A DNA stretch of 64,000 bases from Mucilaginibacter sp. 14171R-50 (GCF_010093045.1 NZ_CP048115.1:1364001-1428000), one strand, 5' to 3'; numbered from the stretch's first letter, positions 9,185-17,235 are shown. The notes: generated by a model from the sequence alone, not told the origin. Made by a program: numbers and translations.

Positions 9185-10711
9185 TTATTGATTATTGAAT
9201 GTTTCTACTGTCTGATCCTTATCTTCCTGCTTCTTTTGCAGGTGACCTTCAAGAATTTCTTTCCAATCCTGGTAGATTGGCTCAAATTTTTCGATATCCG
9301 TCGGCTCAATATACCCTACCCGTTCGGCTTTGCTAAACGCTTCGGCTTGCGATGGGTATATACCCGCGCCAATACCGGCGCCTAATGCTGCGCCCAGGCT
9401 GCCATCGTTGTTATAGAGCTCAACGGGCACCCCTGTGGCATTTACAAAAGTTTGAGCAAACAGGTCGCTTAAAAACATATTGCTTTTTCCGGCGCGAATA
9501 ACGGTTGGGTGCATGCCATTTTCGCGCATGATATCCAACCCATACCTGAAAGCGCATGCAATACCCTCTTGCGCAGCCCTGAAAACATGCGCTGCTGCGT
9601 GCAAATTAAGGTCGATGTTATGCAGGTGCGCGCCAATTTGCTTGTTGTTCAGCATACGCTCGGCACCGTTGCCAAAAGGCATAATGCGCAGGCCGTTGCA
9701 ACCCATTGGCGCCTGTTCTGCCATTGCGTTCATTTGGGCATAACTAAGCGTGGCGCCGAAAGTGTTTTTTATCCAGCGATACAGGCTGCCTGTGCCGTTA
9801 ATACACAACAATACGCCCAGGCGCTTACGTTCATTTGTATAATTAACATGTGCAAAAGTGTTTACCCTGGATTGTACATCGTAGGTAAGCTCACCGCTTA
9901 CTCCATATATAACCCCCGATGTGCCTGCGGTAGCGGCTACCTCGCCGGGTTTAAGCACGTTTAATGATAGAGCGTTGTTGGGCTGATCGCCTGCTTTATA
10001 AGTTACAGGGATTCCCGCGGTTAGCCCTAATAAAGCAGCGACATTTGTAGTTATTCTGCCATGCGCCGAAAATACGGGCATAACCGGTGGGAAGAGCTTT
10101 TCGCTGAAGTTAAAGTGCCCGATAATATCTTTTGACAGGCCGTTATTTTGAAAATCGAAGAAAACACCTTCTGATAATGCCGAAGCCGAGGTGGTTATTT
10201 CGCCGGTAAGCTTCATGGCAATGTAATCGCCGGGAAGCATGATCCTATCTATCTGTGCATATATGTCGGGCTCGTTTTGCTTAACCCATGCCAGTTTCGA
10301 GGCGGTAAAGTTACCGGGCGAGTTAAGCATATGCGTTAGGCACTTTTCGGTACCGATATCCGCAAAAGCTTTGTCCCCAATTTTAACCGCCCGGCTATCG
10401 CACCAAATGATACTATCGCGCAGGATTTTTTGGTCCTTATCAACCAAAACAAGCCCGTGCATTTGGTAAGCAATGCCAATTGCTGAAATATTTTTGGGAT
10501 CGTATCCGCCTTTTTTATGGCACAAAGTTAACGCCTGCCGGGTTTGCTGCCACCACATCTCAGGCGATTGCTCCGCCCAGCCGCTTTGCAGCGAAGTGAT
10601 AGGCGACTCCTGGTCGGGGTAGGATGCGGATGCTACAACTACCTGGCTTTCAGCATCAACAACGCATACCTTTACCGACGAAGTGCCGATGTCGATGCCT
10701 AATAACAGCAT
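9185..10711 (-). CDS. xylB: Xylulokinase
   Basis: A 508-aa FGGY-family sugar kinase that phosphorylates D-xylulose to xylulose 5-phosphate, feeding the pentose phosphate pathway. The N-terminal phosphate loop reads LGIDIGTSSVK and the second ATPase lobe has the KAGDQPNNAL stretch that forms the sugar/ATP cleft. It is the first gene of the xylose operon and is divergent from tRNA-Asp. The C-terminal tail of about 20 charged residues is not conserved in this family. Confidence 0.95.
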   Translation of the reverse strand: MLLLGIDIGTSSVKVCVVDAESQVVVASASYPDQESPITSLQSGWAEQSPEMWWQQTRQALTLCHKKGGYDPKNISAIGIAYQMHGLVLVDKDQKILRDSIIWCDSRAVKIGDKAFADIGTEKCLTHMLNSPGNFTASKLAWVKQNEPDIYAQIDRIMLPGDYIAMKLTGEITTSASALSEGVFFDFQNNGLSKDIIGHFNFSEKLFPPVMPVFSAHGRITTNVAALLGLTAGIPVTYKAGDQPNNALSLNVLKPGEVAATAGTSGVIYGVSGELTYDVQSRVNTFAHVNYTNERKRLGVLLCINGTGSLYRWIKNTFGATLSYAQMNAMAEQAPMGCNGLRIMPFGNGAERMLNNKQIGAHLHNIDLNLHAAAHVFRAAQEGIACAFRYGLDIMRENGMHPTVIRAGKSNMFLSDLFAQTFVNATGVPVELYNNDGSLGAALGAGIGAGIYPSQAEAFSKAERVGYIEPTDIEKFEPIYQDWKEILEGHLQKKQEDKDQTVETFNNQ

Positions 10712-10846
10712 GTTTTTTCTCTTTTAAAATTATGCAAGCAGAAATAATTGGTATGAAGAAACGAATTTAAATTAATTTTTGATAAAGTGTCTGTTTGACG
10801 TAAATAAAGGCAAAAAACAATTAAAATGATATTTTTTAAAAAACAG

Positions 10847-10877
10847 CTTGTGTAAAACAAAAAGGTACGTATATTTG
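10847..10877 (+). promoter_or_regulatory. Bacteroidota promoter of tRNA-Asp
   Basis: A CTTG box at 10847-10850 is separated by 19 bases from TATATTTG at 10870-10877, an exact TAnnTTTG match. Transcription would start a few bases before the mature tRNA at 10889. This is among the clearest primary-sigma promoters in the window. Confidence 0.75.
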
Positions 10878-10888
10878 CCATCCCAAAC

Positions 10889-10962
10889 GGAGTGGTAGTT
10901 CAGCTGGTTAGAATACATGCCTGTCACGCATGGGGTCGCGGGTTCGAGTCCCGTCCATTCCG
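10889..10962 (+). tRNA. tRNA-Asp (GTC anticodon)
   Basis: A 74-base cloverleaf: acceptor stem GGAGTGG / CCATTCC with one G-T wobble, D arm with AGCTGGTT, anticodon loop CTGTCAC giving GTC, and T arm GGTTCGAGTCC. The CCA end is not encoded. The gene marks the boundary between host genes on the left and mobile-element genes on the right, which is the usual position for a tRNA used as an integration target. A second copy of its 3' end was not found in this window. Confidence 0.97.
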
Positions 10963-10985
10963 CTAAAAGAGCCGCAAGGCTTCGT

Positions 10986-11021
10986 AAAAGCGCTTAGATT
11001 TCAGGACTAAGCGCTTTTTTT
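10986..11021 (+). terminator. Rho-independent terminator after tRNA-Asp
   Basis: AAAAGCGCTTAG and CTAAGCGCTTTT form a 12-base stem around a nine-base loop and are followed by a T run. It ends the tRNA transcript 24 bases after the mature 3' end. Confidence 0.85.
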
Positions 11022-11036
11022 ATGCTCAAAAAAACG

Positions 11037-11353
11037 CAAAACACCTCAGCATTTATGACTCATCCAGTGACCTATTCGGTGACTGCTTCAGAATACCTAC
11101 TTTAGCCACCAAATTAATGATTAACTAATTGTAAATCAATTATTTGCAATCATAAAATTTGGCCTCAAAACACCTCATTTTAACGCAAATTTTTGGTTTA
11201 AAAATGACCTTAATCGGAGGGCATATCAGACCATCTCAGAACCCTGCGGAAATTATGATCCGCAGGGTTCGGGAACCGGAAAAAATGCCGGATTTGATGG
11301 TTTTGGTGACTAACTCGGTGACCTTTTTTGATCTTCTAAAATAGGTCACCGAG
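11037..11353. other. Probable attachment/recombination region of the ICE (repeat-rich, no gene)
   Basis: The stretch between tRNA-Asp and the integrase has no convincing gene but several repeats. A 12-base direct repeat CAAAACACCTCA occurs at 11037-11048 and 11166-11177. A 19-base imperfect direct repeat with a TCGGTGAC core occurs at 11066-11084 and 11305-11323. The second copy is also half of a perfect inverted repeat (11314-11323 with 11344-11353). An 11-base stem (11239-11249 with 11260-11270) forms a hairpin. Clusters of direct and inverted repeats beside a tyrosine integrase are typical of arm-binding sites for integrase and excisionase. The assignment is by position and pattern only. 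Confidence 0.5.
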
Positions 11354-11460
11354 AATGGGGTTAATTGATTGATTTTAAAGCACTTGGCTAAGTGAAAATT
11401 AGTCGCGAAAAACAAGTTTTCGTGACCAGATTAATTATCAGGTATTTAAAATTTATTCAA

Positions 11461-12723
11461 ATGAAAAATGCACAAAAGTTTTCAGTCCTGATCTGGGCTG
11501 ACAAAAGAAAAACAGATTCACAGGGTATGGTTCCGCTGTATGCAAGAATCACTTATCTCAGCAAACGTTGTGAAATCTCTATTGGGCGAAAGGTTGATCC
11601 CAAAAAGTGGGATGCGGAAACAGGCTATTTAAAAGGTAACGGCGCAGACGTTAAAGATGTCAACACGCAAATCATCGAAGCAACAAATGAAATCCGCCGG
11701 GCTTTCGACGATCTGAAACGTACCGAAGATTTTATTACGGCTGAAAAGATAAAGCAGAAATATACGGGTGAGGGTACCATTCATCGCATGTTACTGGAAG
11801 TATTTGACGAGCACAATAATAAACTCGAAAAACTGCTGGATAAAGATTTTGTAAGGGCTACGCTTACCAAGTATAAAACCGTCCGTAAAAAGACGGCTGA
11901 GTACATTCAGTTCCGGTACAAGAAACCCGATGTATATCTGGAGGCGATCGATTATTCTTTTGTAACTGGTTTAGAAATGTATTTAAAAACCGAAGACAAA
12001 ATCGAACATAACACTGCCATGCGGTATATTAAAAATCTTAAAAAGATCATTAACCTGGCCGTCAATAATCAATGGATGAGCCATAACCCATTCAACCTTT
12101 TTAAATGCACCTACAATAAGGTTAATCGCGTGGAACTGGAATGGGAAGAGATCAATCAGTTGGCAGCGTACCATTTTAAGGTGAAACGATTGGCTGAGGT
12201 ACGTGATACATTTTTGTTTTGCTGCTACACGGGTTATGCCTTTGTTGATGTAGATAAACTGACCCCTCAGCACGTGGTTACCGGTGCCGATGGCGTGACT
12301 TGGATCAAAACCACGCGAACCAAAACCGCTATCGAGGCCAACGTTCCATTGATACCGCAGGCCATAGAGATCATAGAGCGCTACAAAGATCACGATGCCA
12401 GAATCGTAGAGAACCGGCTATTGCCCGTAAAGAGTAATCAAAAGATGAATGCCTATTTAAAAGAGATCGGTGATCTGGCCGGTATCGAAAAAGTGTTAAC
12501 CACTCACATTGCACGACACACATTTGCTACAACGGTTACCCTCGAAAACGATGTGCCATTAGAAACGGTCAGCAAAATGCTTGGTCATACTAAATTAACC
12601 ACTACCCAGATCTATGCAAAAATGAAAGATAAAAAGGTTAACCGGGATATGCAGGCCTTAAAGGCACGTTTGCAGTTTAATGCTGAAGTTGTTGAAGAAA
12701 AATTGGAGGAGGAATTAGTATGA
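11461..12723 (+). CDS. Tyrosine site-specific integrase (Bacteroidota ICE type)
   Basis: A recombinase of about 420 aa that would integrate and excise the element. It has an N-terminal arm-binding domain, a SAM-like core-binding domain (about 95-200) and a phage-integrase catalytic domain. Catalytic motifs are HIARHTF (HxxR, about residue 349) and LGHTKLTTTQIYAK with the nucleophile tyrosine. In the place of the usual first arginine the sequence reads TGYAFVDVDKL, so that arginine is missing, as reported for IntDOT of CTnDOT. A GTG-started extension from 11392 is possible, but the family normally begins close to the ATG at 11461 (MKNAQKFSVLIW). Its stop overlaps the next start by four bases. 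Confidence 0.92.
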   Translation: MKNAQKFSVLIWADKRKTDSQGMVPLYARITYLSKRCEISIGRKVDPKKWDAETGYLKGNGADVKDVNTQIIEATNEIRRAFDDLKRTEDFITAEKIKQKYTGEGTIHRMLLEVFDEHNNKLEKLLDKDFVRATLTKYKTVRKKTAEYIQFRYKKPDVYLEAIDYSFVTGLEMYLKTEDKIEHNTAMRYIKNLKKIINLAVNNQWMSHNPFNLFKCTYNKVNRVELEWEEINQLAAYHFKVKRLAEVRDTFLFCCYTGYAFVDVDKLTPQHVVTGADGVTWIKTTRTKTAIEANVPLIPQAIEIIERYKDHDARIVENRLLPVKSNQKMNAYLKEIGDLAGIEKVLTTHIARHTFATTVTLENDVPLETVSKMLGHTKLTTTQIYAKMKDKKVNRDMQALKARLQFNAEVVEEKLEEELV

Positions 12724-13745
12724 GCGAGATAATTTTGATAAGTGAGATCAAGGGTTTAATTGAAAGTGCCAGGATCTCAGCAGCCCGTGCCATTGATCAT
12801 GAAAGAGTTGTTATGTTTTGGCATATTGGTAAAAGGATTTTTGAAGAGGAACAGCACGGCAAAGATCGCGCGGTTTATGGAGAGCGCCTGATTCCATATT
12901 TAGCAGAAGAACTAATGCCACAATTTGGTAACGCATTTTCTGCAAGAAATTTAAATCACTTTAGGCAATTCTACAGAACTTTCCCAATTGTGTACGCACT
13001 GCGTACACAATTGACATGGACGCATTATCGGTCCCTTCTGAGTATGGAAGAAACAGAAAAAAGGGAGTTTTATATTCAAGAAACAGCAAAGAACAATTGG
13101 ACCGCCAGACAGATGGATCGCCAAATTGGTAGTCAACTTTACGAGAGACTTCTTTTGAGCACAGACAAAGAAAAAGTTCTATCCGTAGCTCGTAACGAAA
13201 AGCAACCGAATAAGCCGCAGGAAATTATCAAAGATCCAATGATACTCGAATTTCTGGGACTTAAACCAGAAGCCGCATATTATGAAAAGGATCTTGAAAA
13301 TGCTTTGATCACCCACCTGCAAGAGTTCATGCTGGAACTTGGGAATGGTTTTTCCTTCGTAGCCAGGCAAAAGCGCATCCATTTGGATGGCGATGATTTT
13401 TTGGTTGACCTGGTGTTTTATAATAGGCTGCTCCAGTGTTTTGTGATCATTGAACTGAAAACACATAAGATCACCCATCAGGATCTTGGACAGTTGCAGA
13501 TGTACGTTAATTATTATGACCGCATCGAAAAGCTGGGGCATGAAACACCAACGGTCGGCATATTATTATGCCTGGAGAAAAATGATACGGTCGTTAAATT
13601 TACTTTGCCGGAAAACAGCAACATCTTTGCCTCCAAATACCAGCTTTATTTACCTTCGGCTGAACAACTGGCCAATGAAATTGAGAAAGAGGTCAGCAAG
13701 CAAAAGGAGTTGGGACAGGAAGAATTTCCTAACGGCGACGCTTAA
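12720..13745 (+). CDS. YhcG/DUF1016 family PD-(D/E)XK nuclease
   Basis: A 341-aa protein with the DUF1016 N-terminal helical domain (about 1-165) and a C-terminal nuclease domain (about 190-310). The nuclease signature is DFLVDLVFYNRLLQCFVIIELK, whose Asp and final Glu-x-Lys form a PD-(D/E)XK site. Family members are predicted Holliday-junction-resolvase-like nucleases and are often carried beside recombinases or restriction systems. Start and stop codons overlap (ATGA) with the integrase, so it is translationally coupled to it, suggesting a role in element recombination or in defence. No methyltransferase partner is nearby. Confidence 0.88.
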   Translation: MSEIILISEIKGLIESARISAARAIDHERVVMFWHIGKRIFEEEQHGKDRAVYGERLIPYLAEELMPQFGNAFSARNLNHFRQFYRTFPIVYALRTQLTWTHYRSLLSMEETEKREFYIQETAKNNWTARQMDRQIGSQLYERLLLSTDKEKVLSVARNEKQPNKPQEIIKDPMILEFLGLKPEAAYYEKDLENALITHLQEFMLELGNGFSFVARQKRIHLDGDDFLVDLVFYNRLLQCFVIIELKTHKITHQDLGQLQMYVNYYDRIEKLGHETPTVGILLCLEKNDTVVKFTLPENSNIFASKYQLYLPSAEQLANEIEKEVSKQKELGQEEFPNGDA

Positions 13746-13766
13746 AAATTTGCGGTCGCAAATTTG

Positions 13767-13804
13767 AATGCAAATGAATTCTGCAGAATTCATTTGCATT
13801 TTTT
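13767..13804 (+). terminator. Rho-independent terminator, perfect 34-base palindrome
   Basis: Bases 13767-13800 form a perfect uninterrupted palindrome with centre TGCA, followed by a T run to 13804. A smaller hairpin (AAATTTGCG / CGCAAATTT) precedes it at 13747-13766. It ends the integrase-nuclease operon. Confidence 0.8.
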
Positions 13805-13910
13805 CAATACTTAATCTTGCCGCTTGATTGATATGTGTGGGCACATTCAGATACAGCTGGCGCGCCAAAATGCGACTCATTTTATTTAGTTTTGATGTTA
13901 AACCTCCTTT

Positions 13911-14036
13911 ATGAAAGCAAGCCAGTTATTTACGTTAATCAGTACCGGTGATTACCGGCCATTAAGAGCCGCGCTTGCCGCTGATCCTAAACTGGCTAAT
14001 GCAGGTATTCCCTGCAATGATGACATGCCCGAATGA
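13911..14036 (+). pseudogene. N-terminal fragment of the frameshifted ankyrin gene
   Basis: A 41-codon frame that reads like the first ankyrin-type helix pair (STGDYRPLRAALAADPKLAN) and stops at 14034-14036. The next frame begins at 14033 with MTGHPLHRICD, which continues this repeat family naturally. Joining the two needs one extra base next to 14031-14033. Either a one-base deletion split the gene, the assembly has a homopolymer error, or the overlapping ATGA is used for coupled reinitiation. Confidence 0.55.
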
Positions 14037-14563
14037 CAGGGCATCCGTTGCACCGGATATGCGATGTGGTCTTTAATGGTGCGATCAGTGATGAGCAAGC
14101 GATAGAGGTTGCTAAAATCCTGCTGGAATTCGGTGCCGATATAGATGGCTATAAATTATCGGGCGATAAGAATACACCATTGATAGCTGCGGCAAGTCTC
14201 CATGCGGAGAAATTAGGCATCTTCTATATTGAACAGGGTGCGGATATTTATTATGCAGACCATGATGGCGCGACCGCACTTCACTGGGCAGCTTTTTGCG
14301 GCCGGGATCAACTGGTAGCAGCTTTGATCGCAGCGGGCGCAAATATCGACCAGGAAGATACTACCTTTAACAGCACACCTGTTGGGTGGGCTGTGCATAC
14401 TTTGACTTCTGGCGACACAGGTAACCGATACCATCAAATGGGCTGTATAAAGCTGCTTTTAAAAGCCGGGGCTGACCAAAGCAAGCTGGCCGCAGATACC
14501 CTGACTTACTTGAAAGAAGCCGCGAAAAGCGATACTGAACTTCAATCTTTATTAAAGCCATGA
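14033..14563 (+). CDS. Ankyrin-repeat protein (main part of a split gene)
   Basis: A 176-aa ankyrin-repeat protein with at least three repeats: around 25-60 (AKILLEFGADIDGY), 60-105 (HEADHGATALHWAAF-like, seen as DHDGATALHWAAFCGRDQLV) and 105-150 (AALIAAGANIDQEDTTFNSTPVGWA). Such proteins are protein-interaction scaffolds, with no enzymatic motif visible. The true N terminus is probably encoded in the overlapping fragment just upstream. It sits between the integrase operon and the resistance genes, and its stop overlaps the next start by four bases. Confidence 0.75.
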   Translation: MTGHPLHRICDVVFNGAISDEQAIEVAKILLEFGADIDGYKLSGDKNTPLIAAASLHAEKLGIFYIEQGADIYYADHDGATALHWAAFCGRDQLVAALIAAGANIDQEDTTFNSTPVGWAVHTLTSGDTGNRYHQMGCIKLLLKAGADQSKLAADTLTYLKEAAKSDTELQSLLKP

Positions 14564-14973
14564 CCAAGTTTAAAAGAAGCATCCCAGCCTTACCGGTGGT
14601 TAATATTGACAAAGCGATCACTTTTTATGAAAGCAAGATGGGCTTTAAAACCCGCGTTCAGAAAGATGGTTTTGCGTCTATGGTTCGGGATGGTATCGAA
14701 ATACAGCTTTGGCAGGCTTGTGACCGTTCCTGGAAATATAAATTCTGGCTGTTTCTAAATCCCATAACCAACGGCGCGGAAAGCTTTTTGGCAGGTACGG
14801 CCAGTTGCCGTATCGAAGTCGAAGGCATCGATGACCTATACCTTGAATACAAGGCAACGGGAATTATTTATGATTCCTACACTGTTGTGGAAGATCAGCC
14901 CTGGGGCCATCGTGATTTTCCGATTCTTGACCTGCATGGTAACCTGATCACTTTCTTCGAGATCGTACATTAG
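14560..14973 (+). CDS. Glyoxalase-fold bleomycin-resistance-like protein
   Basis: A 137-aa vicinal-oxygen-chelate fold protein. The order fits bleomycin-binding proteins: PVVNIDKAITFYESKMGF at the start, RDGIEIQLWQA in the middle and QPWGHRDFPILDLHGNLITF at the end. Members bind bleomycin-type drugs as dimers, and related proteins are simple metal-dependent enzymes, so drug binding is inferred. It is coupled to the ankyrin gene by a four-base overlap and converges with the mercury operon. Confidence 0.8.
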   Translation: MTKFKRSIPALPVVNIDKAITFYESKMGFKTRVQKDGFASMVRDGIEIQLWQACDRSWKYKFWLFLNPITNGAESFLAGTASCRIEVEGIDDLYLEYKATGIIYDSYTVVEDQPWGHRDFPILDLHGNLITFFEIVH

Positions 14974-15185
14974 CCACAGCAGGATGTTCCTTGCTGTATG
15001 GGTGGGCATTTCACCGTTCCATAACTACAAAATACACAGCAATCCCCGGCCATTGGCTTCAAGCGTGTTTTACACGATTCACATTCATAGAAATACTGGC
15101 AGGCATCGGTGGGCATTTCCTCCTCTTTTTGAAAGCCGCAGTTGGGACACGTAATAACAGAACTTAACACAATTGTGGTAGACAT
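14970..15185 (-). CDS. GDCCVxC-domain small metal-associated protein
   Basis: A cysteine-rich protein of 71 aa with a zinc-ribbon-like pair (CPNCGF and CESCKTR) and the signature GDCCVFCSYGTVKCPP near the C terminus, ending in CCG. NCBI names this family GDCCVxC domain-containing (seleno)proteins. Here the positions are cysteine, not selenocysteine. It is often next to merTP. The start is the ATG at 15185, two bases after the merTP stop; the upstream TTG is less likely. A thiol-based role in mercury handling is inferred from context. Confidence 0.75.
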   Translation of the reverse strand: MSTTIVLSSVITCPNCGFQKEEEMPTDACQYFYECESCKTRLKPMAGDCCVFCSYGTVKCPPIQQGTSCCG

Positions 15186-15187
15186 AT

Positions 15188-15793
15188 TCAATTTGATTTA
15201 ACTAACGTAGGTTGATATCCAATCTCTTTGATCTTATGACTGATGCTGTCGGCAGTTGTTTTAGCCGGGTCATAACTCACCACCGTTAACGCTTTTTCAA
15301 AGGAGGTAACGGCAGACGTCACCCCATTGACGCCAGCCAAAGTGCCATCTATATGCTTAGTGCAATCGGCACAGCCCATACCTTTTATGTTCAGCCGCAC
15401 ATATTTCAAGCGGGACAGGTTATTTTTTGCGGTTACTACCTTTACAGGTGTTTTATAAAATAGGGATGAATAATAAGGGAATGCCATTAGTACGGTAGCA
15501 CATAAAGTAACGATCAGCAGGAACCCTTTGGTCTGCCAAAAGGAACGTTTAGCCGGTACGCAGCAATCTTCCTGGTTGCGCCGTGTGCCCCCCAATTGCT
15601 GATACCAGGCAAAAGCAAATGCCATGATGGTGAGACCGACTAACCAGGGCCGGTAAGGTTCGATCCAGTTGAAGGCAGTTGCTGCGCCGCTGATGCCCCC
15701 AAAAACAGCGAGTAAAGGCGCTATGCAACACAGTGAAGCGGCTAACGCAGCCAGCACACCGCTGATCCAGGTTTTTTGAACAACAGTTTTCAT
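15188..15793 (-). CDS. merTP: Mercuric ion transport fusion protein MerTP
   Basis: A 201-aa inner-membrane protein joining MerT and MerP. The MerT part has three helices, with the Cys pair LCCIAP in the first (about 20-25) and a second CC in the loop near 77. The C-terminal heavy-metal-associated domain (about 128-201) has GMGCADC. It takes Hg(II) across the membrane. The gene overlaps its regulator by four bases. No mercuric reductase (merA) is visible in the window, so imported mercury would have to be handled elsewhere. Confidence 0.9.
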   Translation of the reverse strand: MKTVVQKTWISGVLAALAASLCCIAPLLAVFGGISGAATAFNWIEPYRPWLVGLTIMAFAFAWYQQLGGTRRNQEDCCVPAKRSFWQTKGFLLIVTLCATVLMAFPYYSSLFYKTPVKVVTAKNNLSRLKYVRLNIKGMGCADCTKHIDGTLAGVNGVTSAVTSFEKALTVVSYDPAKTTADSISHKIKEIGYQPTLVKSN

Positions 15794-16161
15794 GCCTTTA
15801 CGAAATTTGAAGGTTGATTAATCAGGTTAAAGAAAGAGGACAGTAAGGGCAATTGATCTTCGCAGATCGCATAAAAAATGGTTTGTCCGGATTTCCTTGC
15901 CCGGATAATTCCGCCGTCTTTTAGCTTCCTGAGATGTTGTGAAACCGCAGGAATCGTCATGGCTAAAATATCACTCAGGTCGCAGGGGCAAAGCTCCGTC
16001 TCCTGGTTCAACAGGAACAATATTTTTAAACGCACCTCGTTACCCGCCAGCGCGACCACTTTTGAAAGTTCCGTAAAGGATCGCTGGTTTTGAGCAAGCA
16101 GTTCCCTGCAATTATTGATCTGGCCGGTGTCGGCAAATATTCTTGTACAATTATCCATCAT
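15790..16161 (-). CDS. ArsR-family metal-responsive repressor of the merTP operon
   Basis: A 123-aa winged-helix regulator. The recognition region reads MTIPAVSQHLRKLKDGGII (about 67-86), and ELCPCDLSDIL supplies a Cys-x-Cys metal site at the start of helix 3, with more cysteines near the N terminus (NCTRIF and NNCREL). It is the first gene of the merTP operon and is divergent from arsR. In Bacteroidota, mercury operons are commonly controlled by ArsR-type rather than MerR-type proteins. The 20-base palindrome upstream is its likely operator. Confidence 0.82.
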   Translation of the reverse strand: MMDNCTRIFADTGQINNCRELLAQNQRSFTELSKVVALAGNEVRLKILFLLNQETELCPCDLSDILAMTIPAVSQHLRKLKDGGIIRARKSGQTIFYAICEDQLPLLSSFFNLINQPSNFVKA

Positions 16162-16182
16162 TATCGTGGTGCAAATATAAGC

Positions 16183-16202
16183 ATTTAAGCAATTGCTTAA
16201 AT
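16183..16202. promoter_or_regulatory. Perfect 20-base palindrome, probable mer operator
   Basis: ATTTAAGCAATTGCTTAAAT is a perfect palindrome 22 bases upstream of the merTP regulator start. Its size and symmetry fit an ArsR/SmtB dimer site. It differs from the three arsenic-operon operators, so the two divergent regulators can act separately. Confidence 0.65.
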
Positions 16203-16239
16203 AAAAAAAATCAATTCAGTTGTTGCATTTGAATTATTA

Positions 16240-16255
16240 ATCGTAATATTGCAAT
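16240..16255 (+). promoter_or_regulatory. ArsR operator copy 1, before arsR
   Basis: ATCGTAATATTGCAAT lies six bases before the arsR start. Nearly the same 16-mer recurs at 16613 and 18106, each in front of a gene of the arsenic operon. The inverted-repeat character and repetition support an ArsR binding site overlapping promoters. Confidence 0.7.
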
Positions 16256-16261
16256 GTATTT

Positions 16262-16594
16262 ATGGGACTAACCAAGACAGATATCTTCAACGAGCAGCAA
16301 AATAAGCTGGCCGTGCAATTGAAAGCCATTGCACATCCGGCCCGTATCGCCATCTTGCAGCAAATCATTAAGGCGAATGCCTGTATCTGCGGTGACCTGG
16401 TAGAAGAACTGGGTTTAGCGCAGGCCACCATTTCACAGCATTTGAAAGAATTGAAGAATGCCGGCTTGATCCAGGGCACGATCGAGGGCGTGAGCGTTTG
16501 CTATTGCATCGAGCCGGAAGCCTGGAAAGCGCTGCAACTGGAACTGAACGTATTTTTTGGTTCATATAAAGAAAAGAAAGACAACTGCTGTTAA
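16262..16594 (+). CDS. arsR: Arsenic-responsive repressor ArsR
   Basis: A 110-aa winged-helix protein that blocks the operon until As(III) binds. Visible are the N-terminal AHPARIAILQQI helix, the metal site ACICGDLVEEL (Cys-x-Cys at about 39-41), the recognition helix LAQATISQHLKELKNAGLI and a terminal Cys-Cys. It is the first gene of an eight-gene plus-strand arsenic operon and is divergent from the mercury regulator. Confidence 0.9.
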   Translation: MGLTKTDIFNEQQNKLAVQLKAIAHPARIAILQQIIKANACICGDLVEELGLAQATISQHLKELKNAGLIQGTIEGVSVCYCIEPEAWKALQLELNVFFGSYKEKKDNCC

Positions 16595-16612
16595 ATTTTT
16601 TTTAACCAATCT

Positions 16613-16628
16613 ATCGCAATATTACAAT
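16613..16628 (+). promoter_or_regulatory. ArsR operator copy 2
   Basis: ATCGCAATATTACAAT, one of three matching 16-mers, lies 18 bases upstream of the DUF6428-like gene. Its presence inside the operon suggests an internal, separately repressed promoter. Confidence 0.65.
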
Positions 16629-16646
16629 AAATAAAATCATATAGCC

Positions 16647-17216
16647 ATGAATAAAGTAGAAGCCATCAACTGGAAAACCTTTAAGGACACCTTATTACAG
16701 CATCCCGACCTTGACCTGCAATTCCAATATGCTGAAGGCAAGTTGGTAGATGCGGCTTACCATATAACCGAGATCAAACAAGCGCCGATCACTTCGGTAG
16801 ATTGCGGTGGCGTTATGAATGCCTGGACGGAGATCATTGTACAATTATGGGTGCCGGAGGGCGAACAGCAGGAACGCTCGATGAAAGTGGGTAAAGCTTT
16901 ATCAATCGTGGACATTGTAGAAAAAATGCTGCCATTGAACCCGAACGGTACGGTGAAGATCGAGTTCGGAAATTCAGAATTTGATACCCGCCAGATGTTC
17001 CCTAATGAAATGATCGTGGGTGATGGCGCTTTAACCATTGATCTGCGCCCTGATGCGGTACAATGTAAAGCCATCGGTCGCGGCGGCAGCTGCGGCACGA
17101 ATGATAAAGGCGAGGAATGTTGCACACCTGTGGCTGAAAAACCAAAGGTGCAATTAGTGAACCTGGCTGCGGCACCTGCGGAAGCTTGCTGCACACCGGG
17201 TGGTGGCTGCTGCTAA
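16647..17216 (+). CDS. DUF6428-like protein of arsenic operons
   Basis: A 189-aa protein whose first 150 residues form a compact domain that I associate with the DUF6428 family found in Bacteroidota ars operons. The C terminus is rich in cysteine (EECCTPV and a final EACCTPGGGCC), which could bind As(III) and pass it on. No enzyme motif is visible. It has its own operator copy upstream and lies 19 bases before arsN2. Function unknown; an arsenic-binding or chaperone role is an inference from the cysteines. Confidence 0.65.
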   Translation: MNKVEAINWKTFKDTLLQHPDLDLQFQYAEGKLVDAAYHITEIKQAPITSVDCGGVMNAWTEIIVQLWVPEGEQQERSMKVGKALSIVDIVEKMLPLNPNGTVKIEFGNSEFDTRQMFPNEMIVGDGALTIDLRPDAVQCKAIGRGGSCGTNDKGEECCTPVAEKPKVQLVNLAAAPAEACCTPGGGCC

Positions 17217-17235
17217 ACCATAAAATATTACAGCA

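Noticed and set aside
10699..10881. 60-codon frame in the xylB promoter
   Set aside because: It lies over the xylB start and the tRNA promoter, is AT-rich and has no protein character.
10938..10962. Second copy of the tRNA-Asp 3' end (attR) in the window
   Set aside because: I looked for the tRNA 3' sequence further right and did not find it, so the right end of the ICE is probably beyond 64 kb.
11159..11344. 61-codon frame between tRNA-Asp and the integrase
   Set aside because: It lies across the repeats and the hairpin, has no recognisable protein pattern and is probably chance.
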